In this document: positions 34,860 to 44,405 of the stretch, in pieces
Layout of the letters: the number at the start of each line of letters is the position of its first letter
How positions within the stretch are numbered: the first letter of the stretch is position 1
Source: Rhizobium terricola
GTDB lineage: Bacteria; Pseudomonadota; Alphaproteobacteria; Rhizobiales; Rhizobiaceae
Direction: 5' to 3'
Assembly: GCF_012927355.1 (NCBI RefSeq)
Contig: NZ_JABBGK010000002.1
Location: 1,012,758 to 1,076,757 of the forward strand
DNA length: 64,000 nt
Made by a program: the position numbers and the translations under genes
Notes under the pieces: model-generated
Told to the model about the DNA's origin: nothing
Seen by the model: only the letters and a program-made list of their open reading frames with translations
The model's database searches: none

Positions 34860-37307
34860 ATGGCGCAGAAACTCGTAATCATCGGCAATGGAATGGCGCC
34901 CGGCCGCATGCTGGAGGAACTGTTCGAAAAGGCCCCCGGCCTTTACGACGTCACGATCTTCAACGCCGAGCCGCGCGTCAACTACGACCGCATCATGCTC
35001 TCGCCGGTGCTGTCCGGCGAAAAATCCTATGAAGACATCGTCATCCACAATGACGACTGGTACGCCGCCTATGGCGTGACCCTGCACAAGGGCGCGAAGG
35101 TCACGGAGATCGACCGTCATGCCAGGACCGTCACTTCGGCCAATGGCATCACCGTTTCCTACGACAAGCTGGTCATCGCCACCGGCTCGCTGCCCTTCAT
35201 CATTCCGGTTCCCGGCCATCAGCTGCCCGGCGTTCTGCCTTATCGCGATCTCGACGACGTCGACAACATGCTGAGGATCGCTGAAGGCAAGGGCCGCGCA
35301 ATCGTCATCGGCGCCGGTCTCCTGGGTCTGGAAGCGGCCTACGGCCTGAAGCGCCAGGGCATGGACGTCACCGTCATCCACCTGATGCCGACCATCATGG
35401 AGCGTCAGCTCGATCCGGCCGCCGCCTATCTTCTGGAAAAGGCACTGGGCGAACGCGGTATCGACATCATCACCAAGGCCAACACCAAGCAGATCCTCGG
35501 GAACGACAAGGTCGAGGGCATCGAGCTGGAAGGCGGTCGTGTGATCGAGGGCGACATGGTGGTCATGGCCGTCGGTATCCGTCCGGCCTCGGCGCTCGCC
35601 AAGGAGGCTGGCATCGCCGTCAATCGCGGCATTGTCGTCGACGACGGCATGATGACCTCCGACCCGAATGTCTTTGCGCTCGGCGAATGCGCCGAGCATC
35701 GCGGCACCTGCTACGGCCTCGTCGCCCCGCTCTATGAGGCCGCCCGCGTGCTCGCCGATCGGCTGACCGGCGGCCATGCCGAATATCATGGCTCCGTCGT
35801 CAACACGAAGCTCAAGGTCACCGGCATTAATCTGTTTTCCGCCGGCGATTTCGCCGAGGCCCCGGACCGGCAGGAAATCGTGCTGCGCGATGCCTCGGCC
35901 GGCGTCTACAAGCGCCTCGTGCTGAAGGACAATCGCATCATCGGCGCCGTGCTTTACGGCGAAACCGCCGATGGCTCGTGGTTCTTCGACCTGATGAAGA
36001 AGGGCACCGACATCGCCGAGATGCGCGACACCCTGATCTTCGGCCAGTCCTACCAGGGAGGGTCTCCGCTGGACCCTATGGCGGCCGTTGCAGCCTTGCC
36101 GGATGATGCGGAGATCTGTGGCTGCAACGGCGTTTGCAAGGGCAAGATCGTCTCGACCATCACGGGCAAGGGCCTGACCGCGCTCGACGGCGTGCGCGCC
36201 CACACCAAGGCATCCGCCTCCTGCGGCAACTGCACGGGCCTGGTCGAACAGCTGATGGCGCTCACCCTCGGCGACGCCTACAACCCGGCCGCCGTCACGC
36301 CGATGTGCGCCTGCACCGAGCTTGGCCATGACGACGTGCGCCGCCTGATCAAGGCCAAGGGTCTGAAGACCATTCCGGCCGTCATGCAGGAACTGGAATG
36401 GAAGACCTCCTGCGGCTGCGCCAAGTGCCGTCCGGCGCTCAACTACTACCTTGTCTGCGACTGGCCGGATGAATATGCCGACGATTACCAGTCGCGCTAC
36501 ATCAACGAACGCGTCCACGCCAATATCCAGAAGGACGGCACCTATTCCGTCGTACCGCGCATGTGGGGCGGCGTCACCAACGCGGCCGAACTGCGCGCCA
36601 TCGCCGATGTCGTCGACAAGTTCGAGATCCCCATGGTCAAGGTCACCGGCGGCCAGCGCATCGACCTGCTCGGCATCGAGAAGGAAGACCTGCCCGCCGT
36701 CTGGGCCGATCTCGGCAAGGCCGGCTTCGTCTCCGGCCAGGCCTATGCCAAGGGACTTAGGACCGTGAAGACCTGCGTCGGCCAGCAATGGTGCCGGTTC
36801 GGTACGCAGGATTCGACCGGGCTCGGCATCCGCATCGAGAAATTCATGTGGGGTTCGTGGACGCCGGCCAAGCTCAAGCTCGCCGTCTCCGGCTGCCCGC
36901 GCAACTGCGCCGAGGCGACCTGCAAGGACATCGGCGTCGTCTGTGTGGATTCCGGCTTCGAGATCCATTTCGCCGGCGCCGCCGGTCTCGACATCAAGGG
37001 CACGGAAGTGCTCGGCCTCGTGAAGACCGAGGACGAGGCGCTGGAGGTAATCGTGGCGCTGACCCAGATGTACCGCGAGCAGGCCCGCTATCTCGAGCGC
37101 ATCTACAAATGGGCCAAACGCATCGGCAAGGACGAGATCCGCCGGCAGGTGCTCGATGATCTCGACAAGCGCAAGGGCTACTACGACCGCTTCGTCTTCA
37201 GCCAGTCCTTTGCCCAGGTCGACCCGTGGTCGGAGCGCGTTTCGGGCAAGGACAAGCACGAGTTCAATCCCATGGCGACGGTCGGCTATTCGGCGGCGGC
37301 GGAATAG
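34860..37307 (+). CDS. nirB: Assimilatory NAD(P)H nitrite reductase large subunit NirB
   Basis: A 815-residue enzyme that reduces nitrite to ammonium with six electrons from NAD(P)H. Domains in order: FAD-binding KLVIIGNGMAPGRMLEEL; NAD-binding IVIGAGLLGLEAAYGL; a BFD-like [2Fe-2S] segment CGCNGVCKGK with CGNCTGLVEQ; a second cysteine pair CGCAKCRP; and the sirohaem/[4Fe-4S] domain with TCVGQQWCRFG and SGCPRNCAEATCKD. It acts in the cytoplasm with NirD. It follows nrtD by five bases, and a RIME-like element separates it from nirD. Confidence 0.95.
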   Translation: MAQKLVIIGNGMAPGRMLEELFEKAPGLYDVTIFNAEPRVNYDRIMLSPVLSGEKSYEDIVIHNDDWYAAYGVTLHKGAKVTEIDRHARTVTSANGITVSYDKLVIATGSLPFIIPVPGHQLPGVLPYRDLDDVDNMLRIAEGKGRAIVIGAGLLGLEAAYGLKRQGMDVTVIHLMPTIMERQLDPAAAYLLEKALGERGIDIITKANTKQILGNDKVEGIELEGGRVIEGDMVVMAVGIRPASALAKEAGIAVNRGIVVDDGMMTSDPNVFALGECAEHRGTCYGLVAPLYEAARVLADRLTGGHAEYHGSVVNTKLKVTGINLFSAGDFAEAPDRQEIVLRDASAGVYKRLVLKDNRIIGAVLYGETADGSWFFDLMKKGTDIAEMRDTLIFGQSYQGGSPLDPMAAVAALPDDAEICGCNGVCKGKIVSTITGKGLTALDGVRAHTKASASCGNCTGLVEQLMALTLGDAYNPAAVTPMCACTELGHDDVRRLIKAKGLKTIPAVMQELEWKTSCGCAKCRPALNYYLVCDWPDEYADDYQSRYINERVHANIQKDGTYSVVPRMWGGVTNAAELRAIADVVDKFEIPMVKVTGGQRIDLLGIEKEDLPAVWADLGKAGFVSGQAYAKGLRTVKTCVGQQWCRFGTQDSTGLGIRIEKFMWGSWTPAKLKLAVSGCPRNCAEATCKDIGVVCVDSGFEIHFAGAAGLDIKGTEVLGLVKTEDEALEVIVALTQMYREQARYLERIYKWAKRIGKDEIRRQVLDDLDKRKGYYDRFVFSQSFAQVDPWSERVSGKDKHEFNPMATVGYSAAAE

Positions 37308-37308
37308 T

Positions 37309-37410
37309 CCCTTCTCCCCTCTTGCGGGGAGAAGGTGCCCGAAGGGCGGATGAGGGGCCACATTGTATTGCCCCTCACCCTAGCCCTCTCCCCGCAAGCG
37401 AGGAGAGGGG
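37309..37410. repeat. RIME-like palindromic element between nirB and nirD
   Basis: CCCTTCTCCCC-TCTTGC-GGGGAGAAGG, then GGCGGATGAGGGGC and GCCCCTCACCCTAGCCCTCTCCCCGCAAGCGAGGAGAGGGG. It lies wholly between the two subunit genes. Confidence 0.75.
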
Positions 37411-37434
37411 ACAGGAACAACAAGGAGTATCCCC

Positions 37435-37764
37435 ATGAACTGGATCGCCATCGGCCATATCGACGACATTCCGCTGCGCGGAGCACGCTGCGTGAAGACG
37501 CCTGAGGGCAAGATTGCCGTGTTCCGCACGGCCGAAAACGAGGTCTTCGCCATCGAGGACCACTGCCCGCACAAGGGCGGCCCGCTCTCCCAGGGTATCG
37601 TCCACGGCAAGGCCGTGACCTGCCCGCTGCACAACTGGGTCATTTCGCTCGAAAGCGGCGAGGCGCTCGGCGCCGACGAGGGCGAGGTCCGCACCATCCC
37701 GGTCCGCAACATCGACGGCCAGCTGTCGATCGCGCTGGAAAGCATGCTGGTCGCGGCGGAATGA
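37435..37764 (+). CDS. nirD: Nitrite reductase small subunit NirD (Rieske-type)
   Basis: A 109-residue Rieske-fold protein. Both cluster-binding motifs are intact: HCPHKGGPLS (Cys-x-His) and TCPLHNWV (Cys-x-x-His). Some NirD proteins, such as that of E. coli, have lost these ligands, so this one probably carries a real [2Fe-2S] cluster. It stabilises or feeds electrons to NirB. AAGGAG stands ahead of ATG 37435. nasA follows after 59 bases. Confidence 0.93.
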   Translation: MNWIAIGHIDDIPLRGARCVKTPEGKIAVFRTAENEVFAIEDHCPHKGGPLSQGIVHGKAVTCPLHNWVISLESGEALGADEGEVRTIPVRNIDGQLSIALESMLVAAE

Positions 37765-37823
37765 TGCGATGATGACCGCGGCCCGGATACCCCCCTCTGC
37801 CCCACAGGCATTCAGGAGGCCTT

Positions 37824-40481
37824 ATGTCCATTGAAACAAAGACCACCTGTCCCTATTGCGGCGTTGGCTGCGGCGTGATCGCGAGCGTTGATGACGCCGG
37901 CAAGGTCGCCGTCAGGGGCGATCCGGCCCATCCGGCCAATTTCGGACGCCTCTGCTCCAAGGGTTCGGCGCTGGCCGAAACACTCGATCTCGACGGCCGC
38001 GCGCTCTACCCGCAAGTAAGAGGCGAGCGCGTGACGTGGGACACGGCCCTCGACATGGTGGCCCACACCTTCGCGCAGACCATCGCCACGCATGGGCCGG
38101 ATTCGGTCGCCTTCTATGTCTCCGGGCAATTGCTTACCGAGGATTACTACCTCGCCAACAAGCTGATGAAAGGCTTCATCGGTTCGGGCAATATCGACAC
38201 CAATTCACGCCTGTGCATGTCGTCGTCGGTCGCCGGCCACCGCCGCGCCTTCGGATCAGACACCGTGCCAGGCCTCTACGAGGATCTGGAGCTTGCCGAT
38301 CTCGTGGTGCTTGTCGGTTCCAACCTCGCCTGGTGCCATCCAGTGCTCTACCAGCGCCTTGCCGCCGCCAAGGCCGAAAATCCCGGCATGAAGGTGGTGG
38401 TGATCGATCCCCGGAAGACAGCTACCTCGGACATCGCAGACCTTCACCTCTCCGTTCGCCCGGATGGCGACGTTGCCCTCTTCAACGGCCTGCTGACCTA
38501 TCTGGCGGATCACGGCGCGATCGATCGCCGTTTCATAGCCGACCATGCAAACGGTTTCGCGGAGGCGCTGGCCGCTGCACGCGCGACAAGCCGACAGGAG
38601 ACGCTGCGCCTTACAGGGCTGGCCGAAGAGGAGCTCGATGCCTTCTGCGAAGTGTTCGCCGCGAGCGAGAAGGTCGTCACCTGCTACAGCCAGGGGGTCA
38701 ATCAGTCTTCCATCGGTACCGACAAGGTGAACGCGATCATCAACTGCCATCTTGCCACCGGCCGGATAGGCCGCCCCGGCATGGGTCCCTTTTCCCTCAC
38801 CGGGCAACCGAACGCCATGGGTGGGCGGGAAGTCGGCGGGCTTGCAAACATGCTGGCGGCCCATATGTCGATCGAGGATGCCGCAGATCGCGATCGCGTA
38901 AAGCGCTTCTGGTGCTCGCCGACGATCGCCGACAGGCCAGGCCTCAAGGCTGTCGACATGTTCCGCGCCGTGGCGACAGGACAGATCAAGGCGCTGTGGA
39001 TCATGTCGACCAACCCAGTCGTTTCGATGCCGGACGCGGATGCGGTCAGGGACGCCATCGCATCCTGTCCCTTTGTGGTGGTCTCCGACATCCAGGAAGA
39101 TACCGACACGGCCCGGCTTGCACACGTGCTCCTTCCGGCCACGGGCTGGGGCGAAAAAAGCGGAACCGTGACCAATTCCGAGCGGCGCATTTCCCGCCAG
39201 CGGGCATTCCTGCCCGGACCTGGCGAGGCGCGCCCCGACTGGTGGCAGATCGCCGAAGTCGGCCGGCGCATGGGTTTTTCCTGTTTCGACCATGCAGCGC
39301 CGGCGTCCATCTTCGCCGAACACGCGGCCCTTTCGGCCTTCGAGAACGACGGACGGCGCGATTTCGACATCGGCGCCTGTGCCGAGATGAGCCCCGCCGA
39401 CTATGATTGCCTGCAGCCGTTCCAGTGGCCGCGGCAGAAGGGTCGCGCCATGTCCGAAACCCGCTTCTTCGCCGATGGCCGCTTCTACCATCCGGATGGC
39501 AGGGCCCGCTTTATCGCGACGTCCGTCGCGGCACCCCGCCGTGTATCCGCGGATTTCCCGCTGATCCTCAACACGGGGCGGGTGCGTGACCACTGGCACA
39601 CGATGACGCGGACGGCCAAGAGTGCGCGGCTTTCGGCCCATCTCGCCGAGCCTTTCGCAGAGATCCATCCCGACGATGCCCGGTCGCTCGGCATCCAGGA
39701 CGCCGATCTCGTCAGACTAGAAAGCGCGACCGGCGCCCATGTCATCGTCCGCGCGCTGCTGACGCGGCGCCAGGGTCCCGGCTCGGTCTTCGTTCCGATG
39801 CACTGGACCGATGAAACGGCGGCCTGCGCGCGCGTCGACGCGCTGGTGCCGGGCATCACCGATCCCATTTCGGGCCAGCCCGCGTCGAAACATGTCGCGG
39901 TTGTCGCCCGCCGGCTCGAAGCCGACCGTCACGGCTATGTCGTCAGCGCGATGAAGCCCGACGCAGTCGACAGCGCCTATTGGGCGGTGGCGAAAGCGGA
40001 TGGCGGATGGCGCACGGAACTGGCCTTCGAGAAAGCACCCGCGACCTGGGAGACGTGGTGCCGGAAGCATTTCGACCTGCCTGGAGACGCAGAAAGCCTC
40101 GGCTACTCGGATGCGGTGAACGGTGACGCGCGGCTTGCCTTCTTTGCCGGTGATCGGCTGCTTCTCGCCCTCTTCGCCGGCTGCGGACCCGTCGCGGTTT
40201 CCCGCAGCTGGGCCGTTGCCCAGCTGACCGAAGCCCATGCGGACACCCGGACCCGATTTGCCGTGGTCGCCGGGCGACCCGGCGCGGGACGGCCCGATCC
40301 TGGCGCGACCGTGTGCTCCTGTTTTTCCGTCGGGGCGAACCAGATCGTCGCCGCGACCCGGGAAGGCTGCCGAACGGTAGAGGCGATCGGGTCGACGCTG
40401 TCTGCGGGTACAAATTGCGGCTCGTGCCGCGCCGAAATCAGGAGAATCCTCGATGGATGCAATGCTGTCGCTGCCGAATGA
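37824..40481 (+). CDS. nasA: Assimilatory nitrate reductase catalytic subunit NasA
   Basis: A 885-residue molybdopterin enzyme reducing nitrate to nitrite. The N-terminal [4Fe-4S] motif is CPYCGVGCGVIA with GRLCSKGSAL; molybdopterin-binding segments include NSRLCMSSSVAGHRRAFG, MSTNPVVSMPD and NTGRVRDHWHTMTRTAKS. The C-terminus has an extra BFD-like [2Fe-2S] domain (CSCFSVGANQI, CGSCRAEI), expected to take electrons from a reductase partner. No separate NasC-type reductase gene is seen in the window. It overlaps cysG by 29 bases. Confidence 0.94.
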   Translation: MSIETKTTCPYCGVGCGVIASVDDAGKVAVRGDPAHPANFGRLCSKGSALAETLDLDGRALYPQVRGERVTWDTALDMVAHTFAQTIATHGPDSVAFYVSGQLLTEDYYLANKLMKGFIGSGNIDTNSRLCMSSSVAGHRRAFGSDTVPGLYEDLELADLVVLVGSNLAWCHPVLYQRLAAAKAENPGMKVVVIDPRKTATSDIADLHLSVRPDGDVALFNGLLTYLADHGAIDRRFIADHANGFAEALAAARATSRQETLRLTGLAEEELDAFCEVFAASEKVVTCYSQGVNQSSIGTDKVNAIINCHLATGRIGRPGMGPFSLTGQPNAMGGREVGGLANMLAAHMSIEDAADRDRVKRFWCSPTIADRPGLKAVDMFRAVATGQIKALWIMSTNPVVSMPDADAVRDAIASCPFVVVSDIQEDTDTARLAHVLLPATGWGEKSGTVTNSERRISRQRAFLPGPGEARPDWWQIAEVGRRMGFSCFDHAAPASIFAEHAALSAFENDGRRDFDIGACAEMSPADYDCLQPFQWPRQKGRAMSETRFFADGRFYHPDGRARFIATSVAAPRRVSADFPLILNTGRVRDHWHTMTRTAKSARLSAHLAEPFAEIHPDDARSLGIQDADLVRLESATGAHVIVRALLTRRQGPGSVFVPMHWTDETAACARVDALVPGITDPISGQPASKHVAVVARRLEADRHGYVVSAMKPDAVDSAYWAVAKADGGWRTELAFEKAPATWETWCRKHFDLPGDAESLGYSDAVNGDARLAFFAGDRLLLALFAGCGPVAVSRSWAVAQLTEAHADTRTRFAVVAGRPGAGRPDPGATVCSCFSVGANQIVAATREGCRTVEAIGSTLSAGTNCGSCRAEIRRILDGCNAVAAE

Positions 40482-42009
40482 GCCTCTCGACGGTCGCCAA
40501 GCCGAGCGCATGGCGCCGCTGGCCAAGCTGCCGGTATTCTGGGACCTGAAGAGCAAGCGTGTTCTCGTGGCCGGCGGCTCGGACGCCGCCGCCTGGAAGG
40601 CGGAGCTTCTTGCGGCCTGCGGCGCGGATGTGCACGTCTTCGCGCCGAACGAGGATCTGGGCGAAGTTATGCGCGGCCTGCTGGACGTCGTGCCGGAGGC
40701 CTCACTCCCCTCTGTCCTGCCGGACAGACGGGGTAACCAAGCCCGCCGTGGCCGGATTCTCCATCATCCTCACGCCTGGCACCCGGACGTTTTCACCGAA
40801 GCCGTGCTTGCCATTGGCGATTGCGAGACCGACCAGGAGGCGCGGGCCTTCTTCAGCGGGGCTCGTGCCTCCGGCGTTCCGGTCAATGTCATCGACAAGC
40901 CCGCCTATTGCCAGTTCCAGTTCGGCTCGATCGTCAACCGCTCGCCCGTGGTGGTGGCGATTTCCACCGATGGCGCGGCGCCGATCCTCGCCCAGGCGAT
41001 CCGCCGCCGTATCGAAACCTTGCTGCCGCCGGCGCTTAAAGGTTGGGCGCAACTGGCCCAGGCGCTGCGCGACCGGGTCAATGAGCGTCTGGCGCCGGGG
41101 GCGCTTCGGCGGCGGTTCTGGGAAGGCTTCGTCGACCGGTGTTTTGCCGGCACCAATACGCCGGAGGAGGGCGTTGGGCAGGCGCTGCTGGATGAGGCGA
41201 CCCGCCTGTCCGGCGCGCCCGCCACCGGTCGCGTCACCCTTGTCGGAGCCGGCCCGGGCGACGCCGAGCTCCTGACGCTGAAGGCGGTGCGGGCGCTGCA
41301 AGCGGCAGATGTCATCCTGTTCGACGACCTTGTTTCCAACGAGGTGCTGGAACTCGCCCGCCGAGAAGCGAAGCGTATGCTGGTCGGCAAGCGGGGCGGT
41401 CGGCAAAGCTGCCGCCAGGAGGATATCAACGATACGATGGTGGCGCTGGCCAAGGCGGGCAAACGCGTCGTGCGATTGAAATCCGGTGACCCCATGATCT
41501 TCGGCCGGGCCGGCGAGGAAATTTCGCGCCTTGCTCGGGAGGGCATTCCGGTCGATGTCGTGCCCGGCATAACGGCCGCTTCCGCCATGGCGGCAAATCT
41601 CGGCGTGTCCCTCACCCATCGAGACCACGCGCAGGCGGTTCGTTTCGTCACCGGGCATTCACGCGACGGCGGCCTCCCCGCCGGCACCGACTGGGCGAGC
41701 CTTGCCGATCCGCGCACCACAACCGTGTTTTACATGGGGGGACGGATGGCGGCGAAGATCCAGGCGGCACTTAGCGCCGCCGGCGCGAGCCCGAATCTGC
41801 CGGCGGTTGTTGCCAGTGCCGTGACGCGCCCGAACGAACAGCGATGGATCGGCAGACTCGACGAAATGGCGGGCGCGGTGGCATCCATCGGCGTGGACGA
41901 ACCCGTCCTGATCGGCATCGGAGCCGCATTTCGGGAGGCACTTGCATCCGAGGCCGCGATCCCGGCTTCCCTGACGGCCACGCCGCCTCCCGTTGCATCT
42001 GCCGGGTGA
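40453..42009 (+). CDS. cysG: Sirohaem synthase CysG (trifunctional)
   Basis: A 518-residue fused enzyme. The N-terminal half (about 25-240) is the precorrin-2 dehydrogenase/ferrochelatase (RVLVAGGSDAAAWKAELL, NVIDKPAYCQFQFGSIVNRS). The C-terminal half is uroporphyrinogen-III methyltransferase (VTLVGAGPGDAELLTLKA, KRGGRQSCRQEDIN, RLKSGDPMIFGRAGEE). It makes the sirohaem NirB needs, so its place at the end of this operon is functional. It starts inside the end of nasA in another frame. A few starts are possible; ATG 40453 is the first, and ATG 40510 would also keep the core. Confidence 0.93.
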   Translation: MDAMLSLPNEPLDGRQAERMAPLAKLPVFWDLKSKRVLVAGGSDAAAWKAELLAACGADVHVFAPNEDLGEVMRGLLDVVPEASLPSVLPDRRGNQARRGRILHHPHAWHPDVFTEAVLAIGDCETDQEARAFFSGARASGVPVNVIDKPAYCQFQFGSIVNRSPVVVAISTDGAAPILAQAIRRRIETLLPPALKGWAQLAQALRDRVNERLAPGALRRRFWEGFVDRCFAGTNTPEEGVGQALLDEATRLSGAPATGRVTLVGAGPGDAELLTLKAVRALQAADVILFDDLVSNEVLELARREAKRMLVGKRGGRQSCRQEDINDTMVALAKAGKRVVRLKSGDPMIFGRAGEEISRLAREGIPVDVVPGITAASAMAANLGVSLTHRDHAQAVRFVTGHSRDGGLPAGTDWASLADPRTTTVFYMGGRMAAKIQAALSAAGASPNLPAVVASAVTRPNEQRWIGRLDEMAGAVASIGVDEPVLIGIGAAFREALASEAAIPASLTATPPPVASAG

Positions 42010-42135
42010 CGGCCTTCATTGCCGCATTCCACGGCATGCCGGTCTACACGCGTGGCTTGCCAACATCGTCACCGCAATTGTACCTTCCCATCGGAGGATG
42101 GTCGCCCGAGGAGGAACCCGGCGACCGAAGATTTG

Positions 42136-43347
42136 ATGTTCGCAGGGCACGATCCAATTCTCGTGACGCTTTCGCTCGCCGTCGCGATCCTGGGAGGTTA
42201 CACCGGCTTCGGGCTTGCCGCCCGGATCCGGACGGCGCCCCATGCCAATCCCCGCCTGCTTCTGACCGGGGCGGCGGCCTTTCTCGCGATCGGCATCTGG
42301 ACGATGCATTTCGTCGGCATGCTGGCGGCGCCCATTCCGGCCGATGCAAGCTACCTCGTGCTGCCGACGGTCATTTCCTTCCTGATCTGCGCGCTGGTGG
42401 TCGGCATCTCGCTGTTCTTCGTCAGCATCGGTGTTCCATCAGATGTGCGGGTCGGTGCATCGGCCTTGCTGCTCGGCTTCGGCATCGCCTCGATGCACTA
42501 TGTCGGCATTCACGGACTGGCTGGCAACTTCTCCATCGAGCACGACTACCCGATGGTGGCGCTTTCGCTGGCGATCGCGGTCGCCGCCGCCTATGGGGGC
42601 CTCAGGATCTATCTCGCACGGCAGGGCGGGCTGCGTCTCGCTCTCAGCGCCGTCGCCTTCGGCGTCGCCGTATCCGGCATGCACTACACCGCCATGTATG
42701 GCATGCACTTCGTCCCGGCGGCCATGGGTCACCAGCATGAGCTGGGAGGTCTCGTCGCCTCGCAGCAACTCCTCTCCCTTGTCGTCGCCGTGCTCTGTTT
42801 CGTCATTGCAGCCGGTTTCCTGCTGTTCCTCGTGCCGGAACAACGGCAGCGTCTGGCGGCACTCGGTCCCGACAACGACCTGCAGACGCATGACCGACCT
42901 GATGAACTCGAAGGCCATCCCATCCAACCAGGTGAAGCGACAGGTTCTCGCGCCCTGCCGCTCGGCGGCATCGGGCACCCGAAACCGGTCATCGCGAGCC
43001 GCGTGCCGGTCGCCAGCGCCGACGGGACCCACCTGATCGACGTCTCGGAGATCCGCAGCATCAGGGCGGATGCCCACTACACCCTGATCCATGACGGCCA
43101 GCGGGAACGCATGTGTCCTTGGTCGATTTCCGAAGCCGAGGCGCGGCTCGACCCAGCCTTCTTCGTTCGCGTCCACCGCAGCCATATTGTGGCGCTGCCC
43201 CATGTCACCTTCATGCGGAAGGAAGGTGACGGCGCAATCATCGAACTCGGCGGCACCGTGCCGCAAATCGTGCCTGTCAGCCGCTCCAAGATCGCCGAGG
43301 TCAAGGCCCGGCTCGGCCTTGTCCGTCACGCCGCCGCCCGCCCGTAG
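42136..43347 (+). CDS. coxC: CoxC-type MHYT sensor with LytTR DNA-binding domain
   Basis: A 403-residue membrane regulator. Seven or so hydrophobic helices (about 8-235) hold three MHYT motifs: WTMHFVGMLA, ASMHYVGIHG and GMHYTAMYGMHF, thought to bind metal and sense a gas such as CO, O2 or NO. The C-terminal 105 residues (LIDVSEIRSIRADAHYTLIHD, VRVHRSHIVALPHV) form a LytTR DNA-binding domain. This architecture is that of CoxC/CoxH of Oligotropha, and the gene stands immediately before coxM. ATG 42136 is taken; a GAGGAGG lies rather far upstream, so the start is uncertain by a few codons. Confidence 0.9.
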   Translation: MFAGHDPILVTLSLAVAILGGYTGFGLAARIRTAPHANPRLLLTGAAAFLAIGIWTMHFVGMLAAPIPADASYLVLPTVISFLICALVVGISLFFVSIGVPSDVRVGASALLLGFGIASMHYVGIHGLAGNFSIEHDYPMVALSLAIAVAAAYGGLRIYLARQGGLRLALSAVAFGVAVSGMHYTAMYGMHFVPAAMGHQHELGGLVASQQLLSLVVAVLCFVIAAGFLLFLVPEQRQRLAALGPDNDLQTHDRPDELEGHPIQPGEATGSRALPLGGIGHPKPVIASRVPVASADGTHLIDVSEIRSIRADAHYTLIHDGQRERMCPWSISEAEARLDPAFFVRVHRSHIVALPHVTFMRKEGDGAIIELGGTVPQIVPVSRSKIAEVKARLGLVRHAAARP

Positions 43348-43377
43348 GTCAGAAAGCCGGTAAGTCAGAAGGCTTGA

Positions 43378-43430
43378 CGCAGTTCGTGCGCCAAAGGCCG
43401 CAATTCGTGCGAAACAGCGGACTTCGTGAC
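43378..43430 (+). promoter_or_regulatory. Direct repeats, candidate LytTR (CoxC) binding sites upstream of coxM
   Basis: CGCAGTTCGTGCG (43378-43390) and CGCAATTCGTGCG (43399-43411) are 13-bp copies exactly 21 bp apart; a weaker third copy CGGACTTCGTGAC is at 43418-43430. LytTR regulators bind pairs of short direct repeats about two helical turns apart. The site lies between the LytTR gene coxC and coxM. Confidence 0.6.
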
Positions 43431-43524
43431 GGGATCATCCCCCGCAGCTTGCGCATCATCAAAAGCGCGAACACGCTTTCTCCATCGTTCGCGTCGACGC
43501 CAGACCGACGGATGGGAGGAGACC

Positions 43525-44391
43525 ATGATTCCAGGCGAATTCGAGTACCATCGGCCAGCCACGCTCGCCGATGCAGTGAAACTGTTGTCCGAACTTGGCG
43601 ACGAGGCACGACCGCTGGCCGGCGGGCACAGCCTGATCCCGATGATGAAACTGCGCTTCGCGACCCCCGAGCATCTCATCGACCTCGGCGCGATCGATCA
43701 GCTTAAGGGCATCTGTCGCGACGGCAACGCGCTGGTGATCGGCGCCATGACGACGCAGGCCGACATCATCAATTCCGCCGAGATCGCGTCCCTTCTGCCG
43801 ATCATCCGCGAGACGGCGCTTTTGATCGCCGATCCGCAGGTCCGCTACATGGGCACCATCGGCGGCAACGTGGCGAATGGCGACCCCGGCAATGACATGC
43901 CGGCCGTGATGATGGCGCTCGGGGCAAGCTATCGCCTCGAAGGTCCGGAGGGCGCGCGAGATGTGCCGGCCACCGAATTCTACCAGGGCGCCTATTTCAC
44001 CGCGCTCGAGCCGGGAGAGATCCTGACCGCGATTTCCATTCCGGTGCAACAGGCTGGCCACGGTTATGCCTATGAGAAGCTGAAGCGCAAGATCGGCGAT
44101 TATGCAACCGCAGCCGCAGCCGTGACCCTCACGATGGCGGACGGCAAGGTGACCGACTGTTCCATCGCGCTGACGAACCTCTCCGAAACCCCGGTCCTCG
44201 CCGAAGAGGCGGCCCAGGCGGTGATCGGAACAAGCCTCGACGACGCGGCGCTCAAGACGGCCGCCGCTGCGGCACGCGCCGTGATGAGTCCGGCAACCGA
44301 TGCCCGTGGCACCACCGAATATCGCACCCATGTCGGCGGCATCATGGTCATGCGTGCGCTTCAGCGCGCCGCAGCCCGCGCGACGGCCTGA
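43525..44391 (+). CDS. coxM: Carbon monoxide dehydrogenase medium (FAD) subunit CoxM
   Basis: A 288-residue flavoprotein. The FAD pyrophosphate is held by AGGHS (32-36) and TIGGN (111-115), the same positions as in Oligotropha CoxM, which from memory is also 288 residues. It passes electrons from the iron-sulfur subunit to the respiratory quinone pool. ATG 43525 has GGGAGGAG just upstream. It is followed by coxS after 14 bases and coxL, the normal order of aerobic CO dehydrogenase. Confidence 0.95.
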   Translation: MIPGEFEYHRPATLADAVKLLSELGDEARPLAGGHSLIPMMKLRFATPEHLIDLGAIDQLKGICRDGNALVIGAMTTQADIINSAEIASLLPIIRETALLIADPQVRYMGTIGGNVANGDPGNDMPAVMMALGASYRLEGPEGARDVPATEFYQGAYFTALEPGEILTAISIPVQQAGHGYAYEKLKRKIGDYATAAAAVTLTMADGKVTDCSIALTNLSETPVLAEEAAQAVIGTSLDDAALKTAAAAARAVMSPATDARGTTEYRTHVGGIMVMRALQRAAARATA

Positions 44392-44405
44392 GGAGGACAA
44401 GAGAA

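Noticed and set aside
34827..37361. A minus-strand frame of 844 codons opposite nirB.
   Set aside because: It is a shadow caused by GC-rich third positions; the plus strand carries all NirB motifs.
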